A DNA stretch of 39,051 nt from an uncultured Micrococcales bacterium (GTDB lineage: Bacteria > Actinomycetota > Actinomycetes > Actinomycetales > Microbacteriaceae), in the NCBI GenBank assembly GCA_903834635.1, contig CAILJO010000112.1:1-39051 (forward strand). Reading direction: 5' to 3'. The notes beneath the pieces were generated by a model. It saw only the letters and a list, made by a program, of their open reading frames with translations, was not told the DNA's origin and did no database searches. Both the position numbers and the translations under genes were made by a program. Each line of letters begins with the position of its first letter. The first letter of the stretch is position 1. This document shows, piece after piece, positions 29,773 to 36,951 of the stretch.

Positions 29773-29804
29773 CGCATTAGGCTCTAGACGCAAGAGAGGT
29801 CACG

Positions 29805-32048
29805 ATGAGCGATGTAACACCCACAGGAACTGTGAGTGCAATCCGCTCTGGGATTTCTAGGTTCTTCAACAAGTCCTCTGCTTACTCAAACGAGATCAGC
29901 GAACTGCTAAGAGTGGTTAAGGCCAATCATCCAAAAGGTGACACTGCGCTCATAGAGCGAGCCTTTGTAGCGGCTGATTTGGCGCACACGGGCCAAACTC
30001 GAAAGTCTGGGGAACCTTACATAACCCACCCGCTTGCCGTAGCCCAAATTCTGGCTAAGCTGGGAATTGGTGCGACCACAATTGCTGCGGCACTTTTGCA
30101 CGATACCGTCGAAGACACGGACTACGACCTGGAAACTCTTCGATCTGATTTCGGTGACGAAATCGCGATGCTAGTTGACGGCGTCACAAAGCTAGACAAG
30201 GTCAAGTTCGGTGACCACGCGCAGGCTGAAACTGTTCGCAAAATGGTGGTTGCCATGTCCAAGGACATTCGTGTTTTGGTAATCAAGCTGGCCGATAGAT
30301 TGCACAACGCGCGTACATGGGGATTCGTGCCTATTGAATCAGCCCGCCGGAAGGCTCAAGAGACCTTAGAGATTTATGCCCCTTTGGCCCATCGCCTGGG
30401 TATCAACACGCTCAAATGGGAGCTAGAAGACATTTCGTTCTCTGTGCTTTACCCGAAGGTTTACGAGGAGATCGTGAATCTGGTGACGCAGAGGGCACCC
30501 AAGCGAGACGATTTCATACAGACAGTAATTTCTGCAATAAACGAAGATTTACGCGACAACAAAATCAAAGGCAAGATCGACGGTCGTCCAAAACAGTATT
30601 ACTCGATCTATCAAAAAATGGTCGTGCGAGGTCGAGAGTTCGATGACATCTATGATCTCGTGGGTATTCGCGTAATTGTTGACAGCGTTCGCGACTGTTA
30701 CGGAATCCTTGGCGCCATCCACGCTCGTTGGAATCCAGTGCCAGGTCGATTCAAAGACTACATCGCGATGCCTAAGTTCAACCTGTATCAGTCGTTGCAT
30801 ACAACGGTTATCGGGCCAAATGGGCGGCCTGTCGAAATACAGATTCGTACGCTAGAAATGCATCAGCGGGCTGAGTATGGTGTGGCCGCGCATTGGAAAT
30901 ACAAAGAGCAAGCCGGAAAGACTGAAGCGCCTGATGAGGATCTGGTCTGGGTTAAGCACCTCACAGACTGGCAGGCTGACACGCAGGATCCGCGTGAGTT
31001 CTTAGATTCTCTTCGCTACGAGATCGGTGCGAAGGAGGTTTATGTCTTCACACCAAAGGGCAAAGTTATTGGCTTGCCTGGCCAGGCAACACCTGTTGAT
31101 TTTGCCTACGCAGTGCACACCGATGTCGGCCACCGCACTATGGGGGCAAAAGTCAACGGTCGCTTGGTTCCGTTAGAGACCGAATTGGTTTCAGGAGACG
31201 TGGTTGAGATTTTCACTTCTAAGAGCCCTGATGCCAGTCCGAGCAAAGACTGGATGAACTTCGTCAAATCTCCCAGAGCAAAATCAAAAATCAAGGCCTG
31301 GTTCTCAGCCGAAAGGCGGGATGACGCGATTGAAATCGGCAAAGATTTGCTTGCCAAAGCCATGCGAAAGCAAAACCTTCCACTACAGAAACTGATGTCC
31401 GCCGACTCTCTAGTGAAGTTGGCTTCGGAGATGAAGTACCCCGACCTAGAGTCGCTTTATGCTGCCGTTGGAGATGGTCATTCGTCTGCCCAATCTGTCA
31501 TCGAGAGACTCACCTCGTCGTTAGGCGACGAAGATGATTCCGACGATGCCTTCCAGCTGCCTGTTCGTCCGTCAAGTGCGAACAGGTCTCGAGCAGACAA
31601 CTCTGGAGTCTTAGTTCGAGGCGACTCAGACGTCATGGCCAAGTTGGCAAGGTGCTGCACTCCTGTTCCAGGTGATGTGATTGTTGGCTTCGTAACTCGA
31701 GGTGCAGGCGTTTCGGTTCACCGCGAAGACTGCAAGAACGTCGACGAATTGATGAAACAGCCTGATCGCATGATGGAAGTGGCTTGGGCGACAAATGCCA
31801 AGAGCCTCTTCTTGGTTCAAATTCAGATTGAAGCTTTAGACCGAGGCGGCTTGCTTTCTGATGTAACAAGGGTTTTGTCTGAACACCATGTCAACATTTT
31901 GTCGGCCTCGGTTTCGACAAGGGCAGACCGAGTAGCACTGAGTCGATTTGTATTTGAAATGGGCGACGCCCAGGTGCTGGAGCATCTAATTAACGCGGTT
32001 AGACGAATTGATAATGTGTACGACGTCTATCGCGTGAGCAATAACTAG
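29805..32048 (+). CDS. rel: Bifunctional (p)ppGpp synthetase/hydrolase (RelA/SpoT homolog)
   Basis: AALLHDTVEDTDY (HD hydrolase), YQSLHTTVIGPNGRPVEIQIRT (synthetase), TGS and C-terminal ACT domains. Confidence 0.96.
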   Translation: MSDVTPTGTVSAIRSGISRFFNKSSAYSNEISELLRVVKANHPKGDTALIERAFVAADLAHTGQTRKSGEPYITHPLAVAQILAKLGIGATTIAAALLHDTVEDTDYDLETLRSDFGDEIAMLVDGVTKLDKVKFGDHAQAETVRKMVVAMSKDIRVLVIKLADRLHNARTWGFVPIESARRKAQETLEIYAPLAHRLGINTLKWELEDISFSVLYPKVYEEIVNLVTQRAPKRDDFIQTVISAINEDLRDNKIKGKIDGRPKQYYSIYQKMVVRGREFDDIYDLVGIRVIVDSVRDCYGILGAIHARWNPVPGRFKDYIAMPKFNLYQSLHTTVIGPNGRPVEIQIRTLEMHQRAEYGVAAHWKYKEQAGKTEAPDEDLVWVKHLTDWQADTQDPREFLDSLRYEIGAKEVYVFTPKGKVIGLPGQATPVDFAYAVHTDVGHRTMGAKVNGRLVPLETELVSGDVVEIFTSKSPDASPSKDWMNFVKSPRAKSKIKAWFSAERRDDAIEIGKDLLAKAMRKQNLPLQKLMSADSLVKLASEMKYPDLESLYAAVGDGHSSAQSVIERLTSSLGDEDDSDDAFQLPVRPSSANRSRADNSGVLVRGDSDVMAKLARCCTPVPGDVIVGFVTRGAGVSVHREDCKNVDELMKQPDRMMEVAWATNAKSLFLVQIQIEALDRGGLLSDVTRVLSEHHVNILSASVSTRADRVALSRFVFEMGDAQVLEHLINAVRRIDNVYDVYRVSNN

Positions 32049-33304
32049 TTAGAACTAGCTATAACTACCTTTAGCCAAGCCTCACGAGCTTCTATTGCAG
32101 ACTTTGCATCAGCGATCTTCTTGGCATCTTTTGACGCGGTTGCAGCGGACAGTTCGGTCTGAAGTTTGGCGATTGACTCTTCGATCTTATTCACAACATC
32201 GTTTGTGCGCGCCTTGGTGGCAGGGTCGCTCTTACGCCAATGCTCTTGTTCAGCCTCTCGAACTTTACGCTCGATAGCCTTCAACTTGTCGTCGGTCTCG
32301 CGAAGTGCCTCGCGCGCAACGCGGCCAGCCTTTTCCCAACGCTTTTGAATGTCCAAAAGCACTCGTTTGGCTTCGTTCAGATCCTTGTCAGCATCAATCT
32401 TTTTGGCCTCATCTAGCAACGCGAGTTTGGCGGCTAGGGCCTCAGATTGGCTTGCTGAAATTTCCTCGGTCTTCGCGCTTCTATTTGCAAAGATGGCGTC
32501 GCCGGCTGTTTTGAATCGCTCCCACAGAGCGTCATCGCCCTTTCCGGAGGTTCGCCCAGCGGCCTTCCAAGCGTCAACAAGCTTCCTGTACTCGATTGTT
32601 GAATCTGATCCTGCTGCAACCAATGCCTCGGCACTGGCAACAAGTTCGAGCTTCTTTGACTTCGCAGCCTTAGTAACTGAGTCTTGCGCCGCGAAGAATG
32701 CCCTCTTAGCCGAGTCAAACTTTGTTCTCGCCGAGGAGAAGCGCTTCCATAGGGCATCCGCCTCTGCTTTAGGAGCTCGTGCCCCGTTTTTTTGCAGGGC
32801 TTGCCAGTGTTCAAAAAGCGCCGTCATTTCTGCGCTGGCGTTTTTCCATATGATCTTTGAAGTATCTGAAGACAGCGTTTCAGCTTTGATGACGATAGTT
32901 TCGCGTTCGGCGAGTGCTGCCGCCGAGGCCTCTTTGTTTGCCTCTTTTTTAGCTTCTCGAATTTCTGCAAGCTTGGGCTCGATAGCGGCAATGCGGCTTC
33001 GGAGTGCAGCTAAGTCGCCAACGGCGTTTGGTTCGACTAAGTCTGCGTTTAGTTTCTCCACCGTCTTGAGCAATGATGCAGGATCGGCTTTTGCCGCAAC
33101 GCGTTGTTCGAGCAGGCGCACGTTAGCGGCCAGATCATCGAACTTGCGAACGTAGAAGGCCAAAGCGTCATCTTCCGAAGCACCAGGAACCTGGCCTACT
33201 CGGCGTTCGATTCCGTTATCCATGACGTAAACGTTGAGATCGGCGTCGACACGACCGAACGAGACAGCAGACAATTTTGCTCCAGTGTTTGGGGTTTTAT
33301 ACAA
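32045..33304 (-). CDS. DUF349 domain-containing protein
   Basis: Repeated W-x(n)-GR-x(n)-LWERF units (AWKAAGRTSGKGDDALWERFKTAGDAIF; KRWEKAGRVAREALRETDDKLK). Confidence 0.9.
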   Translation of the reverse strand: MYKTPNTGAKLSAVSFGRVDADLNVYVMDNGIERRVGQVPGASEDDALAFYVRKFDDLAANVRLLEQRVAAKADPASLLKTVEKLNADLVEPNAVGDLAALRSRIAAIEPKLAEIREAKKEANKEASAAALAERETIVIKAETLSSDTSKIIWKNASAEMTALFEHWQALQKNGARAPKAEADALWKRFSSARTKFDSAKRAFFAAQDSVTKAAKSKKLELVASAEALVAAGSDSTIEYRKLVDAWKAAGRTSGKGDDALWERFKTAGDAIFANRSAKTEEISASQSEALAAKLALLDEAKKIDADKDLNEAKRVLLDIQKRWEKAGRVAREALRETDDKLKAIERKVREAEQEHWRKSDPATKARTNDVVNKIEESIAKLQTELSAATASKDAKKIADAKSAIEAREAWLKVVIASSN

Positions 33305-33319
33305 CTCTAGTGAAAAGAA

Positions 33320-34126
33320 CTACTTGACCACTACAGACTTGATAATCGCTGGCGACACCGGTGTTCCGTCTGTTGCGTGCGTTCCGTCTGCCTGCAGGTC
33401 TTTGACACCGTTTGCAGCAATGTCAACGATCGAACGGATACCAGAGGTGACCTTGCCAAAGACGGTGTAGCCACCTACGTTGTCTCGTGGAATGGTCGAA
33501 TCTTCGTAAACAATGAAAAACTGACTTCCCATACTGTAGGCATTGTTGCCGGTTCGAGCCATTGCCAACGACCCGGTTTTATAGATGTCGTCGAGTGGTA
33601 CGTTTTCAAGCGGCCCCCAGCTGTAGCCAGGACCACCAGTTCCACCTGATTTGACTTTTCCTGTAGCTGTTGGGTCACCACATTGAAGAACATAAATTCC
33701 GCTAATTACGAGTCTGTGGCAATGGGTATTGTTGAAAAACCCCTTCTTGGCCAGAGTCACAAAGTTAGCAACCGCCTGAGGAGCTAGTTTTCCGTCCAAA
33801 GAGAATTTTAGGTTTGAGTTATCGATCTTCATGTCGCCGCTCCACAAGCGGTTCTCGGCGAGTGCAGGCTTAGGGACATTCGGTGAATTAGTTTGGATGG
33901 CACTGGATGTTGGGCCTGCCGAAGGCTTTGGAGTGCCGGGGCCGAAGTTGAAATAGGCGAACTGCAAACCAACAGCCACCACGATTGATGCGATCGAAAC
34001 CACGATGGCAACGGAGTTGTCGCGCTTCTTTACAGATTTAGTGTCGCTAACTAGGGCATTTTTGACCTCGTAGTTCTTCAGACGGTCTTTTGCTGCCTTG
34101 GAAAGGTTGTTTTTGCTATTTGCCAC
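33320..34126 (-). CDS. Membrane-anchored peptidyl-prolyl cis-trans isomerase (cyclophilin type)
   Basis: GTG start at 34126 with GGAGG SD; N-terminal TM; NFVTLAKKGFFNNTHCHRLVISGIYVLQCGDPTATG...MARTGNNAYSMGSQFFIVY. Confidence 0.92.
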   Translation of the reverse strand: MANSKNNLSKAAKDRLKNYEVKNALVSDTKSVKKRDNSVAIVVSIASIVVAVGLQFAYFNFGPGTPKPSAGPTSSAIQTNSPNVPKPALAENRLWSGDMKIDNSNLKFSLDGKLAPQAVANFVTLAKKGFFNNTHCHRLVISGIYVLQCGDPTATGKVKSGGTGGPGYSWGPLENVPLDDIYKTGSLAMARTGNNAYSMGSQFFIVYEDSTIPRDNVGGYTVFGKVTSGIRSIVDIAANGVKDLQADGTHATDGTPVSPAIIKSVVVK

Positions 34127-34190
34127 GAATATCCTCCATGTACTGACCATAGAAGTTTATCTATGCTCGGGCTACGGTGTTAGCCATTGG

Positions 34191-34202
34191 TAGCCTTTGT
34201 TT
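34191..34202 (+). promoter_or_regulatory. Leaderless -10 element of rarA
   Basis: TAGCCT + 6 nt (TTGTTT) directly before ATG 34203; no SD. Confidence 0.5.
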
Positions 34203-35534
34203 ATGAGTATTGAGTCGGTTTTCGCCAGTGCAACGCCGCTTGCTGCGCGTATGAGGCCTGAATCGATAGAACACATCGTCGGCCAAAAAGACTTCCTGAA
34301 ACCAGGATCACCGCTAAATCGCTTGCTAGATGCGACAGCATCTGGTTCGAACAGCTCAGTAATTCTTTGGGGCCCACCGGGCACAGGAAAAACATCTATA
34401 GCAAATGTAATTGCGCTCAAGGGTCATAAGAAATTTCAGCAACTCAGTGCAATAAGCGCCGGCGTGAAGGAAGTTCGTGAAGTTATAGAGCAGGCAAAAG
34501 TTGATTCTGGTTTGTATGGACTCGCCACGGTTTTGTTCTTGGACGAAATTCACCGATTTTCCAAAGCGCAACAGGACAGCCTCTTGCCTGCCGTCGAGGC
34601 TGGGTGGGTGACACTTGTAGCAGCGACGACAGAGAATCCAGCATTTTCTGTCATATCGCCGTTGCTAAGCCGTTCCGTCGTGCTTCAACTTGAGCCTTTG
34701 AGCACCGATGACGTTACCGCGCTATTGCAGCGTGCTCTCGTTGATCCTCGCGGCTTGGATAACCATGCTGTCCTAACAGACGATGCACTCGCGAGTATTC
34801 TTCAGAGAGCGAACGGCGATGCCAGGCGAGCGCTCACGACACTGGATGCCGCCGCATATACTGCCTTTGTTCGTGAACCGAGCTCAAAAACACTTACGGT
34901 TCTGCCTGCCGATGTTGAAGCAAGCTTTGCAACTGCTTTTGCCAGATACGACAGAGCGGGTGACCAGCACTACGACGTGATATCTGCATTCATCAAATCG
35001 GTACGCGGTTCAGACGCAGATGCCGCGATTCACTATCTGGCAAGGATGATTCTCGGGGGAGAGGACCCGCGCTTCATCGCTCGTAGGTTGGTTATTCTCG
35101 CCGCAGAAGATGTGGGGCTAGCCGACCCAACAGCCTTAGGAGTAGCCACTTCGGCCGCCGAGGCGGTACAACTTATCGGCATGCCCGAAGGCCGAATCCC
35201 ACTAGCTGAGGCCACCATTTATTTAGCGCTGGCGCCGAAATCTAACACGGCTTATAACGCGATCAATTCAGCTATTGCTGATGTCGAGTCAGGGCTCGCC
35301 CCAGGTGTTCCAAAACACCTTCGGGGCACCGGATACAGTTCAGCCAAAGGCTTTGGATCTGGAATTGGCTACGTTTATCCACACGACGACTCAAAAGGTG
35401 TTGTTCAACAGGTTTACACCCCCGATGGCGTCGCCGACAAGCAGTATTTTTTGCCTAAATCGGTCGGGAAAGAACGGGAATATGTGGAACTCTGGAGGAA
35501 GCTTCGGGCGATTATCCGCGGAGATTCTGCCTAG
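34203..35534 (+). CDS. rarA: Replication-associated recombination protein A (RarA/MgsA AAA+ ATPase)
   Basis: LAARMRPESIEHIVGQKDFL, ILWGPPGTGKTSIANVIA, VLFLDEIHRFSKAQQDSLLPAVEAGWVTLVAATTENPAFSV. Confidence 0.94.
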   Translation: MSIESVFASATPLAARMRPESIEHIVGQKDFLKPGSPLNRLLDATASGSNSSVILWGPPGTGKTSIANVIALKGHKKFQQLSAISAGVKEVREVIEQAKVDSGLYGLATVLFLDEIHRFSKAQQDSLLPAVEAGWVTLVAATTENPAFSVISPLLSRSVVLQLEPLSTDDVTALLQRALVDPRGLDNHAVLTDDALASILQRANGDARRALTTLDAAAYTAFVREPSSKTLTVLPADVEASFATAFARYDRAGDQHYDVISAFIKSVRGSDADAAIHYLARMILGGEDPRFIARRLVILAAEDVGLADPTALGVATSAAEAVQLIGMPEGRIPLAEATIYLALAPKSNTAYNAINSAIADVESGLAPGVPKHLRGTGYSSAKGFGSGIGYVYPHDDSKGVVQQVYTPDGVADKQYFLPKSVGKEREYVELWRKLRAIIRGDSA

Positions 35535-35540
35535 AACCTC

Positions 35541-35570
35541 TTGGCTTGCATAGATTTCGTGCGCTAAACT
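35541..35570 (+). promoter_or_regulatory. Candidate rpsD promoter
   Basis: TTGGCT (35541-35546), 18-nt spacer, TAAACT (35565-35570); implies a ~140-nt 5' leader. Confidence 0.5.
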
Positions 35571-35587
35571 AAACCAGTTGCCATCCA

Positions 35588-35645
35588 GAGTTCTCAAGCG
35601 CGGCTGCAAGAGAACTCAGACGGAGACACCTAATAGCCGGGGTGT
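35588..35645 (+). promoter_or_regulatory. Two consecutive stem-loops in the rpsD leader
   Basis: GAGTTCTC-n14-GAGAACTC (35588-35617) and ACACC-n10-GGTGT (35626-35645). Confidence 0.4.
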
Positions 35646-35719
35646 TGCATGGCCCAAATCGCTTGTGACCTCTGTTCAAGTGAAGACCAACCGCTATTAC
35701 TTAATTTCGAAAGGACCTT

Positions 35720-36349
35720 GTGTCTAAAACATCACGTACCCGCAGCAAGACTCGTTTGTCTCGTGCGCTCGGACTGGCTCTAACTCCGAAAGCTGCAAAA
35801 TACCTAGAAAAGCGCCCTTATGGTCCAGGTGAGCACGGACGCACCAAGCGCAAGACCGACAGCGACTTTGCCGTCCGTCTCCGCGAGAAGCAGCGTCTAC
35901 GCGCTCAGTATGGAATTCGCGAAGCTCAGCTTCGTAACACATTCCAGGAGGCTAAGCGCGCCGAGGGTATGACCGGTGAAAACCTCGTTGAACTACTTGA
36001 GATGCGTCTTGACGCTCTTGTTTTGCGTTCAGGCTTTGCTCGTACCATCTCTCAGGCCCGTCAGATGGTTGTGCACCGCCACATCCTCGTGAACGGGGAG
36101 CGTATTGACCGTCCTTCTTTCCGCGTAAAGCCAGGACAGCTGATCCACGTTCACGCAAAGAGTGAGTCTATGGAGCCATTCCAGGTCGCAGCCGCCGGCG
36201 GACACGTAGATGTGTTGCCTCCAGTGCCTGGTTACCTTGACGTTCAGCTCGACAAGCTTCACGCGACTCTCGTTCGCCGCCCAAAGCGTGCCGAAGTTCC
36301 AGTTACTTGTGAAGTTCAGCTCGTAGTCGAGTACTACGCAGCCCGCTAA
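35720..36349 (+). CDS. rpsD: 30S ribosomal protein S4
   Basis: GTG start; SKTSRTRSKTRLSRALGLALTPKAAKYLEKRPYGPGEHGRTKRK...LEMRLDALVLRSGFARTISQARQMVVHRHILVNGERIDRPSFRVKPGQLI. Confidence 0.96.
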   Translation: MSKTSRTRSKTRLSRALGLALTPKAAKYLEKRPYGPGEHGRTKRKTDSDFAVRLREKQRLRAQYGIREAQLRNTFQEAKRAEGMTGENLVELLEMRLDALVLRSGFARTISQARQMVVHRHILVNGERIDRPSFRVKPGQLIHVHAKSESMEPFQVAAAGGHVDVLPPVPGYLDVQLDKLHATLVRRPKRAEVPVTCEVQLVVEYYAAR

Positions 36350-36370
36350 AACCCAAATCTAGGAGTTCTG

Positions 36371-36721
36371 ATGAGTATTGGAAACATAGCCGCGTTAATT
36401 GCAGCAGTGGCCTTTGCCATTCTGTCGTTGGCTGCTGCTGTTCCACTCATCAAACTTGGACGTACCATCGATGAGGTCACGAACTCAATCCGTGACCTCA
36501 CCGATGGCCTAGAGCCCGTTCTTGATGGTCTGAACGTAACTATCACCGAAGCTAATAAGCAGTTGGCAAAAATTGACCACATCACCACAAACGTTGAAGA
36601 AGTTTCACTAAACGTAGCGTCACTCAGCGCTGTCTTTGCTCAGGCAATTGGATCTCCGCTAATGAAGCTCGCCGGACTAGGAGTCAGCTTTTCTAAGTTG
36701 CTCCGCGGAAATAAAAAATAG
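36371..36721 (+). CDS. DUF948 domain-containing protein
   Basis: N-terminal TM then LIKLGRTIDEVTNSIRDLTDGLEPVLDGLNVTITEANKQLAKIDHITTNVEEVSLNVASLSAVF. Confidence 0.82.
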   Translation: MSIGNIAALIAAVAFAILSLAAAVPLIKLGRTIDEVTNSIRDLTDGLEPVLDGLNVTITEANKQLAKIDHITTNVEEVSLNVASLSAVFAQAIGSPLMKLAGLGVSFSKLLRGNKK

Positions 36722-36727
36722 GACACC

Positions 36728-36949
36728 ATGCGTAAACTTTTTTGGCTCATTTCTGGAATCTCAATTGGGTTGGTACTCGCGAGGCGAATCGAAGAGAACC
36801 CTGCAGCCAAAGCAATCGCTGAGGACGTTAAAAAGGCTGCTCGCGAATTCGGTTCTGCAGTTGCCGACGGGTTTAATGAGCGCGAGATGGAGCTGTCCAA
36901 GCCGAGCTCACCAGCAAAACGCTCTTCAGCGAAAACCGCTGGCAAGTAG
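36728..36949 (+). CDS. Small N-terminally anchored protein with basic tail, next to alaS
   Basis: MRKLFWLISGISIGLVLARRIEENPAAKAIAEDVKKAAREFGSAVADGFNERE...AKRSSAKTAGK; tightly packed between DUF948 and alaS. Confidence 0.72.
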   Translation: MRKLFWLISGISIGLVLARRIEENPAAKAIAEDVKKAAREFGSAVADGFNEREMELSKPSSPAKRSSAKTAGK

Positions 36950-36951
36950 TC

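Noticed and set aside
32349-33155. 268-aa plus-strand ORF rich in Ser/Ala/Phe
   Set aside because: Entirely antisense to the DUF349 gene; low-complexity composition mirrors Ala/Lys/Glu codons of the opposite strand.
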